DNA of 64,000 nucleotides. Origin: Tribonema minus. Taxonomy: Eukaryota > Sar > Xanthophyceae > Tribonematales > Tribonemataceae. Made by a program: the position numbers and the translations under genes. Positions 35,333 to 47,092 of this stretch are shown one piece after another (the stretch's first letter is position 1; each line of letters starts with the position of its first letter). Below the pieces are notes generated by a model. That model made no database searches. It had not been told where the DNA came from and saw only the letters and a list, made by a program, of their open reading frames with translations. Location: positions 1,364,001 to 1,428,000 of the forward strand of contig JAFCMP010000334.1 in the NCBI GenBank assembly GCA_017506865.1, given 5' to 3'.

Positions 35333-38300
35333 ATGAAGGCAGCCTTGTTCACCGCCGCCGCCGCACTGGGTGAGTTTCCATGTTTCTTCTGCTGGCTGGC
35401 CAATGCCTGACGCCTCCACCATCTTCCTGGTGTTTTTCTCGAAAAGCTGATTTTGCCATGTTTCCTGCACGTTCATGCTGCCAGCGAGCCAGCATGTGGA
35501 CGCTTTCGTGGTGCCAGGCGCACCTTCCTTAACAGCTGTGCGCGCTGGGGCCAGGTCTGTGGCGCTGGCCATGGCGGAGAAGAACCGGGAGGGAGAGGTA
35601 TGCAAACATGAAAGACTTCAACATGCATGCTGAGGGCAAAGGAGGAAGGGCTGATCAATGCAGTTAGTTTCCTCACGGCGTCATAGATATTTCAAATACG
35701 CCGACCGATTTCTGGTGGCTCATCACGTCTCTCACGGGGCAGCTAGCTGTAAACTTCCAGAAACGCAGCTTCAACAGACCGAGGTTGTGCCACGTCTGGT
35801 GGCAACTCGCCAAGCGGACGTCCCACCACGTTGCAGTCGTGGCAGATTGGTTGCTGTGTCTCTCTGATAGAGCTTGTTGCAGCTCAAAGTCTGCAGAACG
35901 CATGTTCTGGAGGTGAATTACCTTGCATGCCAGTACCTCACTGCGTGTTTTGTGCAGTCCTCATGAATGGCAGCAGGGCACTTTGAGGTTCCCTGCAGTG
36001 CACAGGAAAAATCCGTCAACTGGTCATATGTAATCTCTTCAATTGTGTCATGTTATCGGCGGTGGCTGTAGTGGACAAGTAATATCTGCTTCAATTTGCC
36101 TTCGCCTCGAGAGGGCATTGTGAGCTTAAGCTGGTCCCACACTGACTCAAGCTGGCATGCTCAGCAACGCATCCATGACGCACCGCGCCGTGTTTTCATT
36201 GGAGAACTTTTCATAATCCGTGCCGCCCAGCAGTCCATGCGCTGTCAGATAGCCGCTCGCATGCCGCACACCCTGCTGAGGCATGCCGTTGCGACGGCTG
36301 CAGCCGCCCGCTCAAGCGCGTGCTGTTCTAAAACTGCGGATCGGTCGCACCGCGCAGATGCGTTCACATTGTGCGGCAGGTCGCCTCATCTAGTGCACCA
36401 TGACTGAATGCCATGGACTTAAATGACCACCCAAGCCTAGTACGCATGGCCTACCATGCCCGCAGTGCACCTATTCCCCAGCAGCATGCGTGTGCCATTT
36501 GGCTGCAAACGGGCAGGCTCTCGCGGAGAGGCGCGGCGCACGTCTGATGTCGAGGAACGTCACAAATCAACCTCAGCTGTCAGCAACGTGCCCGCGCTGA
36601 GCGATGCTTACGGCATACCTACATACAGCGCTCACCGGCGCGCCGTTCCGCTGCCGTCGCTCGACGCGACGCGCGCACCGTCGCACACACAGGTCTTTGT
36701 GGTCAGCGAGATCACAGAGGGCAACGTGCCCAACAAGTTCCAGGAGGAGTTCATGGACAAGGGCGTGGCGACGACGGAGGACACGTGGACCGCGGGCGAC
36801 GCGAAGTGAGTGGAGAGTCATAAGTAGCGTGTGTCATGAGCAGTTTGAGCCATGAGGAGTGTGAGTCGTGAGTAGTGAGTAGGAAGGGACCATCAGTAGT
36901 GAGCATGCGCACGGAGCCGGGCGAGGTGTTTGTGTTGTACAGCAACATTCGCGAGCTCTCGGCCACTTCCACGCATGTGTCGGCACAAAAATTACTGAAT
37001 GAACTCATGAACGCATGAATAGATGTATGCCCGTGAAGCACAAATGAAAAGTGCGTTATGTCGGTCAATGTGGTGATTCTATGAAACCTTGTGGTGCAGC
37101 GGTGATTACTCTGAGCTGCTAGCGGCGATGGTGCTCCACGTTGTTGAAGCATTTCTAGAAATAGCGCGACAGCGTCGTTGGCGATTGCAGAGGAAATGTG
37201 CAGCAGACAGGCGCGATGATAACATATGGCTTTTTCGAGTCCCTCACATTAATGGCCACGCAAACATGTGCCTGACACAGAGCGGAGACGCATGGCCGCA
37301 GTCTACTGCATGCCAAATCTGAAGCGGTGCTAGCCATTGTCTCATCTACCCTAACATGGCACAAGGTCATGGACTGCCTTGATGACCAGCTGCTGTGACA
37401 CAAGCGCGGCCAAAACGTGCAGTTGGGATTGAGGTCAAGGCGAGAAGTGCGGGTCACAGGCGGGGCAGCCACCGCAGCCGCACTGCATCAAACATGCGCT
37501 TCACATGCATGTGTGACTGTTGCACATGCTGCGCTGGAAAAAGGCAGTGCAGCTTGCCGGCGTGGTGTGCTGAGCACGTGCTGTGGCAATCGCTCTGGGT
37601 GCCCTGGTGGAACGTTTAGATGTGAAACTTCAACATCAGTGCCCCCCTGCCCCCTCTGAGCTGTGTAGATTTTCATGTGTGCTGTGCTGAAGAATGGCGC
37701 TGCAGCTCGTTGACGGTGTCACAAGCGCTGTGAGCGCTGGTACAGCGTTGTTGGCGTGATTGCAACTTCAACTCCATTGTACCGCGCCGTCAGCGCAAGG
37801 TCGTTACCCCGCTCGTCACACAGCGATCAGCGTCATGACGCCCACGCACTCCAGCAGTAGCTGTAGCCACTGCTTGTCCCCTTCCCTATCAGCGGTTCAT
37901 GGGAAAATCACGCCGTTGTTTGGTTGTTTGAAGCGGTACTACAACTCCAACCGAGCCTGCAGGCGTGCGCCGCCGCTGCCTGCTGCGCCACGCGCGCGCG
38001 CGCTTGCACCATCAGCTGGTCGCTGCCACAACAGCGCGCTGACCCCCACCTCATCAGCCCCCCCCTCCCTCAGCCTCTGTGTTGCGCCATTGCCGCGTTG
38101 AGGCGTCCCGATGTTCTGTGTGACAGCTTGCACACGCGTGCCTGCACGCTCTCGCATGTGCCTCACACACAGGCGCGCGCGCTCCTACCCCCCTCCCCCC
38201 CCCGGCTGCCCGCCCCCCCCCCCCCCCCCCCTCGCAGCGCCGGCCCGCAAACGTACACGGGGCTGGTGGACGGCGACACGTTTGATGGCGGCGATGGACA

Positions 38301-38555
38301 GGTGGGCACAGGACGCGCGCACCCATACATACATGCCCATGATCTGCTGCGCGCCATCAGGGCGCGGCGACACTTGTGCAGCGCAGCGCTGTGGCACGAT
38401 CATCAGGCGATGGCGGCGATGGCGGCGGCGGTGTGCATACCAGTACGCACGGTCTACGCTGCATGCCACAACTTCCGTTGCAGTGCTCTGCTGCATGCCG
38501 TCACGGCGTGGCTGCATCCTTGCAAAGCCGTTTGTGGTACACAGCATCAGGCGGC

Positions 38556-38593
<38 letters not shown>

Positions 38594-38619
38594 TGGTGCC
38601 GGTGCCGGCAGTCCGGCGG

Positions 38620-38651
<32 letters not shown>

Positions 38652-41600
38652 AAAGCATTCGCTGCTTGGCGTCCGTGTACAAACTTCAAGTATCCCTTCT
38701 TCATAGGGGTGCGGGCCACGTACAAACTATAAGTATCCCTTCTAACAAGAGTTGCTTGCCGGTGACGCTCCTGGCGGCGGCGGCAACGTTCGGGCCGCTC
38801 TGTCCTAAATGGTGAAGTTCTGCGCACTGGCAGCTCGGCGCGACGCGATGGCACGTGTGCGCAGCGTCAGGCAGGTGTCGCTAATTACTGTCACGCGCCA
38901 CTGGCACGTCACCGCAGGAAGGTCCTACGATGCCAGCGAGCGATGCGCCACCGCGCGGCTGGCGTCAGTCCATCGTCTGTGACGCGAGCCTCGTGAGCCA
39001 ACCGCCATCGCTGTCGTGATGCGCGCCATCGCAGTGCTGAATCGGGCGCCTTTGTGACAGCAACATCTGAGGCCCGTTTCTACCCCTGGTTCCTTCGAAT
39101 CGCATCTCGCGTTCTTCAGCAAAGGTCGGAGAAGATAAAAGAAAATCTGGTCATTAGGAAGGCTTTCGCTGTACTTGGGCTAATCGCAGCGGGTGTAGGT
39201 TCGAAGTGATGCTACAAATAAACCAGTTTTAAGGCCAAATTGTGCAAGTTTACTGACTACGACGCGTCTCTGTGTGGCTGCTGCGCGTGCAGGTCGGATG
39301 CGTTGGCGACGGCGACAATGCGCTGGACAAGTTCGACTCGCGCTCCGTCGTCAAGGTACGTTACGTACGCACGCATGCGCACCGCGGCACGCTGCTGCCT
39401 GCCGTATGCGACTCTCAAGTCACAAGTATAAGTCTGAGTGCCAACGCAACTTGCCTGTGAGTGGCGCTGGACAAGTTCGATGCGCGCTCCGTCGTCAAGG
39501 TACGTACACGCGCATGCAACTCTCACGTCACAAGTTCAAGTGTGAGTGCCACCGCGCCTCGTGGATGAGTGGCGCCAGCGATTCCACACTGTGAGCCAAC
39601 TGCCTGTGAGCCAACTGCCCTCGACGAAGCCCCTCCCCGCGTTCAGACGGTAGTGTGCGTGGGGGTGCGTCCATGTCAGCACGTCCCAGCGTGCCCGCCC
39701 CCTGGTCGCATGTTGTCGGTACCCCCCCCCTGTCGCTGCCCTCAGCCGCGTACCTTGCATGCTCGCTCATTTGAGGCTCAACGCCCACTGCCTCTGCGTG
39801 CGCATCACCAATCTTGGCTGCCCGCTCACTGGTTTGCCGTTCGCCGCCGCCGTTGCTGCTGCTCCTGTCGGCTGCGTGTGCGCAGGGCGCGACCATGGTG
39901 AAGGAGTCCAAGGCTCGCCAGGTGCGCACCAATCGAGGCTGCCGCTGCTGCTGCTGCTGCTGCCGCTGCCATTTCATCCGCATCGAATGTGTGTGCGGTG
40001 GCACACCAGCGTTTACCGGCGCGTGCGCTTGAATCAAAATGCGGTGTTGCAGTTGCGAGCCTTGTTGGTCACGATTTTGTTGGTCCTGCCGCGTTCAGCA
40101 GCCGTTCTTAGCAGCAAGTGCTGTGTGCAGCAGCAGTTGCGAGCCACTTTCATGATGACGTCATTGGCATGGCGCAACGCGACTGCGCACAAAGTGTACG
40201 CGCATGTACCGTCCCTCACGGCCCTCCACGTCAACGTGGGGCCTGGCCCCATCCTTCAAGTTTGGGGGGCGTTCCGCTGGTCGCTTCACCGTGTGTGCGA
40301 TCCTCTGCATTCTATGAAGAGCACATGGGAAACGTGTTGTGTTCAACTTCAACTCTTCAAGTTCAACTGTCTGGCGCGGCCCCTTTAGATGTACCATTGG
40401 CCCCTGTTGAGCATGCTGTGAGCACAGGCAGGCATGCTGGACAGCCTAATGTACATACAATACGTACCTCGCTTTCTGTGGCGCAGCAGCCGGCATCTGA
40501 AAGCGGCGCCTGCTGCGACCCGGCGACGACTGATTTCGCGTGGCGCAGGGCGTGCGTTTCGGCTGCCCTCAACCCCCGCTCTAGCCCTACCTAACCCTGG
40601 CCTCATTGCGCGTCTTTCGACTGAGCGCAGATGAACGCGTGGGGCTCCAGCACGGGGTACGCGGAGAGCCTCAAGGAGAAGGGCATGCAGAAGATCATCA
40701 ACGGCGAGGACATGGTGAGCGCTGCTGCTGCGGCTGCTGCGTCGCAACCGCGTCGCTGCTGAGTTGCAGTGATCAATGTGGACTGTTGTTGTGGCCGCGT
40801 CGCGATCCGGCGTCATCGCGGGCAGCGCTCAGCTGCGATGATGCGGCCGCTCCTCGCGCCGCGCGCCGCCAACGGCTGCACATGTTGCGCAGCAGCGGCG
40901 GCGCGCTTAGGAGGAGATGGGGGACAGGCGTGGGGTGGGTGGGAGGGGAGGGGGCGACAGCGTGACACCCCCCTCAGTGCTGCGGGGGGGTGCGTGCCTC
41001 GGCCACGACGCCCTGGTACACGGCGCCAGGCACGGCGTCAGGCGGCGGAGCGATGCTGCATGGCACGCGTGCCCCCGCCAGCGGGGGGGTGCCCCCGCCA
41101 GCCGGGGGGGGGGCAACAGCGTGATACCCCCACTCACTGCTGCAGGGGGGTGCATGCCTCAGCCGCGGCGCCGCAGTAACGTGTGCGGCAGACGCAGCAG
41201 CGGAGCGATGCTGCATGGCACGCGCGCCCCCGCCAGCGCCGCCGCCGCCGCCGCCGCTGCTGCGCTACGGCGGAGCGGCAGCGCGGTGGCAGCGTGGGCC
41301 AACCTGCTCGGGGAGGACTGTCTGCATTTGTCTCATACGCCTGCGGCACGAACAGCAGCAGCAGCACATGGATCAGGGCAGTGGAAGGGGGAGGGGGAAG
41401 AGGGGGGGGGGGGGGGGGGGCAAGGCGGCGCCACAGGCGCTATGGTCCCATAAGGGTTGATGCGCGGGCGCTGCTGTCTTGTCTGCAGTGCGCGGCGATC
41501 GTGAACGTGCGTGCTGCCGCCTCATTGAGAGTAGCGTTGCTGAACTCACTGCACGCGGGGCGCGTTAGCCAACGCCCGCCGCGCACGCCGCAGCCATCCT

Positions 41601-44600
41601 GCGCGGTGAATGAGAAAGTGCCGTGGCGGCAATAACCGCTCTTTGCAACACGGTCTGCAAAAACCCCTACATTGAAACTTTCGATTCACCACCTGCACTG
41701 CTTAATGGCGGTGTGCTGATGATGCCCCTGCCCCCCTTGCCCCCCTGCTCAGTGAACCAGGAAGTTTCTGTTTCATGGCGGCGTGCTGACAGTTGCCACC
41801 CTGCCCCCCTCCCCCCCCCCCCTGCGTGCGCGCGCAGCTCGCCGTGAGGCGCCAGCAGCTGGAGAACTGGCGCAACCAGCAGGAGCTGCAGGCCTCGCAG
41901 CGGGCCAAGATACAGCAGCTGGACGCGATCACGGGGCAGGAGAACAACCCCGTGGGCTGGAAGGTGCGTCACCGGAGTTGAAGTGCAGTGGTGACATGTG
42001 CGTCGCTGCACGTGTACGCTGTAGAGTCGCCGTGTCCGCTCCGGCTGCATACGCATGGCCGGCTGTGTAGTCCTCTGTACGCGCGCACTGGTGTGCGGGG
42101 TTAGGGTTAGGGGTAGGGGTAGGGGTAGGGGTTGAAGAAGGGCGTACTCGCATCAGACGGGCACTGCTGCGCGGCAGCAGCGGCGCGGGAGGCGCACGCG
42201 TGTCTCTCGCGCAGTGGGCAGAGGCGCAGCGCCTGGGCATGCGCAGAAACAACAAAGAAAGCAGGTCTCGTGTATCCTTGCGCTTTCCCAGAAGCCTTCC
42301 TGCTTACACACATCCTTCACTAGCGCCACAGTCAAACAATCGCCTGTGAATACAACAGTCGCATGTCCCGCGCTGCCTGCCTTCCTGCACTCTCTTCGAG
42401 GGTGCCGCCGCCGACCCCAGCGTGAACTGTGTATGAACTCTGCGGTGGACTGTGAACCGCTATGCACAGCTCGCTTTACCCTGTGTCCCCCTCCCCCCCA
42501 CGTTCCCTCATCGACGCCGTTGCTGACCCTGCTTTGAGATGCGGAGTTCGCCTTTGCTGACTTTTTTGTGAACTGCCTGTGAACTCTGCGCTGAACTCTG
42601 CGCTGAAGCGCGGTGAACTCTCGCGTGCAGCGCGGCGCGTCACGCGAAGTGCGGTGAACTCTGTGATGAACCCTCCCTGCACTGACCCCGCTGTGAACCG
42701 CGGTGAACTCCACGGCAAACTCTACTTGAATCGCGTGCAGCGCGGCGCGTGGCGCTCGTACATGGGTGCTGAGCCGTCGCCGCGGACTGCGGCGAACCTA
42801 CGTTGATCTCTTGCTGCTGACCCCGCTCTGAACTTTGGTGAAATCTACGGTGAACTCTACTTGAATCGCGTGCAGCGCGGCGCGTCGCGCTCGTACATGG
42901 ACAACCTGAGCGGCGGCGCGCCGGCGGAGGAGTCGGCGTGGAATGAGTTCAAGCCGCCCACCGCGGCGGATGCCAAGAGCGACGGCACCTCGTGGGACCA
43001 CGTCAAGCTCACGGGCAAGGAGAAGATCACTGCGACCGTGCAGTGCATCTCCAGCAGCGGGCGCCCCGGCTACGCGACGATCAACGTGAGTGAGCGGGGG
43101 CACGCGCACGTGATGATGCTGCACGTGGCTGAAATGCGCGATGATGGCTGTGCGTTCAGCACTTTAGAGTAGTGCATGCATACATACTGACGCTGCACTT
43201 GGCTGATTGTGCACCCATGGCTATGCGCCTGGGCTACGCGACGATCAACATGAGCGCATTGCTGAATGCGGACCACGCAGCCAAAGAAGGCCACAAAGCT
43301 GTAGAATTCCTTCAACTTTTATCAGTACAGCGACCGTGCAGTGCATCTTCAGCAGCGGGTGTTGCGGCTTCGCAACGATTACTGGGATAGGGAAGAGTGT
43401 GATGATGATCAATATGGGTAACACGAAAGTGAAAAATGCCCATGTACCTTTTCTTTTATTAAGCAGCAATGCCGATTGTTTTCAACCAATGATCGCAACG
43501 ACAACGAAGGCCATGTAATACAATGGCATAAATGTATGCAGAGCAGCTTCTCTTTCATGTGGATATGTACATGTGCTATACGGGTACACTTGTGGCTATT
43601 GGTGAGCCTGACCGTTGCATGGCGTGCGCTGTGCCGTGCCCAGCACGCCCAGTTGTAGCCCACGCATGCGGTGCTAGCCTACCCGTGCTAGCCTATGCGA
43701 CCCCCCCCCCCCCCCCCCGCCAGGAGAGCTGTGCTGCGTACGCAGTTCTGAGGCGTGCATTGCGCATTGCGCTCTGCAGCTTCCATCCTGCTGCCGGTGC
43801 TTTGGCATCTGCAACATGCAATGTCACTGCCATGTCACGCCGCAGACGCTGTGCTGCGCAGCAGAGCTCGTATCGACGCATCCGGCTGTCTCCGTGGAGC
43901 TGACGCATTTGCACCTGCTGCCGCTGCTGCTGCTGCCGCTGCCGCCGCTGCTGCTGTTGCCGCCGCCGCCGCTGTCGCGCAGGTCAAGAACTCCGTCATG
44001 ACGTTTGAGCCGTTCCACGCAGAGTACGTGGGCGAGGCGGAGGGCTTTGGCGTTGACCCCAAGGTGAGCAGTATCGCTGAGCTGCGCTGCAACATCACTT
44101 CAGATTTGAAGTGCAACATCACTGAAACATGAAGGTTCAACATGCCCCCCCTGCAGCACACTATGTGTGGGCAGGTGTTCCTGCGCACTACCTGCCGCAC
44201 GCCACACGTGGCCTCCCTTCGGAAGCGCACAGCGCACACTGCCGCTGCGCGCCGCGCCGCGCGCTGCAAATGGCGGCGACCGTGCTCATCAGACGCCGTG
44301 GTGCGCGCGCATGTTAGGACTCCTGCACGCCGCCTCGCAGTCGCAGCCACCACAGCTCAGGCGCTTTGCAATTATGAATGCCATTGTGGAGAGTGCTATG
44401 ATGAGAGTGGTGCTCTGCGCACCCCCCCCCCCCCCCTCCCCGCCTCTACCGCCGCCCCTCCACTAGCATCACTCATTGGAGAGTGTACTAGGCACCGCTA
44501 CATAGCTGTGCAGTCCGCGGAGCTCGCAGAGAATGGCCATCACACGCCCATAGAAAATTCTTACGCTTTCCGACACAGCTCCCGCTGACAGCGCCGCAGT

Positions 44601-45162
44601 TTGCCCCGCCCCCGCCTCCCTCGCCCCGCACACAACAACCCGCCGCCGCTGCAGATGGACAAGTCTCGACAGGCGCAGCAGCGAGCCTCAATGCAATCCT
44701 ATACCCTTGCACCCGCTTTATACAACATGCGGACGCCCACGAGCCTGTGGAAACCTATCACTTCCCAACAGCTCCCGCTGACAGCGCTGCTGCTTGCCCC
44801 GCCGCTGCCTCCCTCCCCCCACACACGACAACAATGCGCCGCCGCTGCAGACGGGCACGCTCAGCCGGCGCAGCAGCCAGCCTCAACGCAACCTAATACC
44901 CTTGCAACCACCTTGTATAAACACGCGGACGCGCACGAGCCTGACAGCGACGCTGCTTGCCCCGCCCCCGCCTCCCTCCCCCCGCACACAACAACGCGCG
45001 CCGCCGCCGCAGACGGGCACGCTCAACCGGCGCAGCGGCGAGGCGATCCCCGTGCAGGTCTCGTTCAAGGCGAACGGCCCCGGCGACGCGCGCAACGCGC
45101 TGCTCGTCATCGAGACGGAGGAGGACAAGTGGGTGTACGAGGTCGAGGGCCGCAGCGACTGA
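35333..45162 (+). CDS. Plastid-targeted conserved protein, 11 exons, 358 aa
   Basis: Exons: 35333-35369, 35485-35597, 36693-36805, 38238-38301, 39293-39355, 39886-39921, 40631-40714, 41838-41963, 42876-43085, 43983-44063, 45013-45162 (TGA); every junction keeps phase. The N-terminus (MKAALFTAAAALASQHVDA, then FVVPGAPSLTAVRAGARS) is a signal peptide plus a Phe-led transit segment, the signature of import into a complex plastid. The mature part has an acidic start, then FDGGDGQ-VGCVGDGDNAL, a basic helix (RRQQLENWRNQQELQASQR), and a C-terminal Ig/MSP-like beta domain (IPVQVSFKANGPGDARNALL, ETEEDKWVYEVEG). I believe related proteins with GGDGQVG exist in diatoms and other chromists, but the function is unknown to me. 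Very small exons (36 and 37 bp) sit in large introns. The alternative, a non-plastid secreted protein, is less likely. Confidence 0.8.
39328..39511 (+). repeat. Copy of exon 5 donor edge in intron 5
   Basis: Exon 5 ends GCGCTGGACAAGTTCGACTC, then GCGCTCCGTCGTCAAG|GTACG (39328-39360). The same text with few changes recurs at 39463-39511, donor included, 135 bases downstream. Confidence 0.9.
42097..42133 (+). repeat. Interstitial telomere-like repeat
   Basis: GGGGTTAGGGTTAGGGG followed by four GTAGGG-type units inside intron 8 of the plastid-protein gene. Shorter complements (CTAACCCTAACC type) occur at 35221, 40592 and 56478. Confidence 0.85.
42600..42910 (+). repeat. Copies of exon 9 acceptor edge in intron 8
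   Basis: True acceptor: CTTGAATCGCGTGCAG|CGCG at 42860-42879, continuing TCGCTCGTACATGG. A near-identical copy lies at 42716-42765 and a shorter, more degenerate one at 42609-42645. Confidence 0.9.
43041..43390 (+). repeat. Copies of exon 9 donor edge in intron 9
   Basis: The exon 9 end (GTGCAGTGCATCTCCAGCAG, then GGCTACGCGACGATCAAC|GTGAG at 43038-43090) is echoed at 43228-43258 (GGGCTACGCGACGATCAAC) and at 43333-43385 (CGTGCAGTGCATCTTCAGCA, then GGCTTCGCAACGATTAC). Confidence 0.85.
44600..45060 (+). repeat. Three units carrying exon 11 acceptor edge
   Basis: Units with CCTCCCTCGCCCCGCACACA-like text, CGCCGCCGCTGCAG and then an exon-like start occur at 44608-44700 and 44785-44890. They match the true 3' splice site and exon start at 44960-45050. 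The second unit keeps ACGGGCACGCTCA and GCCGGCGCAGC of exon 11. Confidence 0.85.
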
Positions 45163-47092
45163 GCGCTGCTGCTGCTGCTGCTGCTGCGGGGGCAGCTCTC
45201 CGCTTTCGACGCGGCGCGCGCGCGTCCTCCGCCACCGCTGCTGCTGCCGCGGCCGCGGCGGCAGCGCTCTGCCGACGGAGTCGCTGCCGCCGCGGGAGCA
45301 ATCCGCCGCCGCCGTAGCTGCGCGCTCCAGTGGCAAATGAGTAGTGGGGATTGCGCACGCGAAGCAGGGTGTGCCGCCGCATGCGGCTGCCAGTAGCGGG
45401 GTGGGCGACCAGTGGCATATGCCAATGCCCGCCACTTACTACTCTGACAGTATATTTCAAGGTTGGCGCGGGGGGGGGGGGGGGGGGGGGAGGAGAGGAG
45501 GCCCCCTGCGTCCACTGCTGTAGGCTTTTTGTGTCGGATGTTTGAGAGGTCAAGCATCGGGAGCGGGAGATCTCACTTCAGCGCACCGCCTCCTCATTTG
45601 AATCGAGTCAGTGGCGTTCCACTGATCGGTCCATAACTTACTACCAGTAGGTTCAATGAGCGCTACTGTAGAGTGGTAGGAAGCCGGCCCATGAATACTC
45701 AATAAACCATACAGACTGAATAAACGCACAATGCCCGTTGTGCTCAGCCTGTGATTGGGTGTGTTTGAGCCTCTGAGGTTGCCTTGTTTCCCGCTTCCCG
45801 TGTCGCGGAGCGCATGTCGCTGGGTACATTTGTGTCTGGCGACAGCCTTGACACGCAGGGCACATCCACGATGATCGAGGTGTCTGGCACCACGCTTTCA
45901 AGACAGCCACTGCACGCATCCTTGCAGGCAAGTGGCTCGCTGTGTGTCGGGTGACTGAGGATGCATGCTGCAATAAGGCCGCGTACGTTCTGCACCGTCA
46001 GCCCCGGACACCTGAGATCCTCAGCCGTTGGAGGCACGCTGTGCACATGCAAGGCGCTGAGGAGGTCATGCATACTACATACGCAAAGCAGTTTTCCACG
46101 CGCTTGCAACTGGCGCCAGCTTGATTGGCAGCGTGCTCACTTGCCTGCCCTGCCGCTTGGAGCACAGGCGATCCCTCAGCTGACAGCGTGTGTCCAGGCA
46201 TACTTAAAATGAAATCCATGGTGTCAGCTTTCACGTAGTAGGTGAACCCACCCCCCTTCCCCCCCCCACAACCTCCTACCTTCTGTATGTGAAGAGTGAG
46301 ACAAGGGCCGTGTTGCGGCACGCAACACACAGGTCGCTTGTAGGCGCCCCCCCCACACACACATGCAACGAACAGGTGCCTTGTAGGCACCCCCCCCCCC
46401 CCCCCCCACCCACCCTGCCCTTCGTTTGTGAAGGGTGAGACAAGGGTGCCGTGTTGACATTGACACTTTCCAATGTGCTCCACCGCCTCACGCGCGAGCT
46501 ACGCAACGTTACACCAGGCATGTCACCGGCTGCACACGAGTCGCGCAGAGGCTTAATGACCCCTGCTCGACATGCAATGCCGGGTATGACCCTCACTAGC
46601 TTGAAGTTGGAGCACACACACCCGCACTGCGCTGCGGCGCATACAGACACTGACGCGGCCAAAATGCTGGACCGCATGCGTTCAAGACAGGCTGAATCCT
46701 CAAGCTTTGGCACCAGCGTGCGGCTCTCATGACCGCGCTCGTGCCTTCACTGTAAGCTGCTCTGCAGTCCATGGACTTGCATCGACCCATAGCCTGACCA
46801 ACAGCGGCAGCCCGCGCCCTCTTTTCGAGGGACTCGCCTGCCTTGCAGCGGCAACTTGCGCCGCACATCAACACGGGCATGGCACAGTGCGCTTTACCCA
46901 GTTGCACTCACAAACGTCAGGCGGCCACGTACTTGTGTCAATCACCCGCGTCGCGATGCCAGTCCGCCTCTCCTGTCCAATGTACTAGCTCTGCAAGACC
47001 ATCACAGGCGCGCATGTGATGCTTTCACATCAAACAGCACACATACACGCACTGCCGCAAGCACAACAAAAATCGCGGACATCTCGTGTCAT
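45163..47092. other. Convergent intergenic stretch
   Basis: Between the 3' ends of the plastid-protein gene (+) and the CS-domain gene (-). 45163-45340 is CTG/GCC low-complexity; 45471-45490 is a G-run. 46230-46460 holds a duplicated ~140-bp unit (GTGAAGAGTGAGACAAGGG and GTGAAGGGTGAGACAAGGG, each next to a C-run). Minus ORFs at 45744-46109 and 46276-46907 lack family motifs and are not called. Confidence 0.6.

Noticed and set aside
39060-39215. Possible tRNA T-arm (GGTTCGAA-like text)
   Set aside because: No matching acceptor stem, D-arm or anticodon arm could be assembled around it.
45744-46907. Minus ORFs resembling an extra Cys-containing gene
   Set aside because: No phase-compatible exon chain or recognisable domain, and it overlaps a duplicated C-rich unit.
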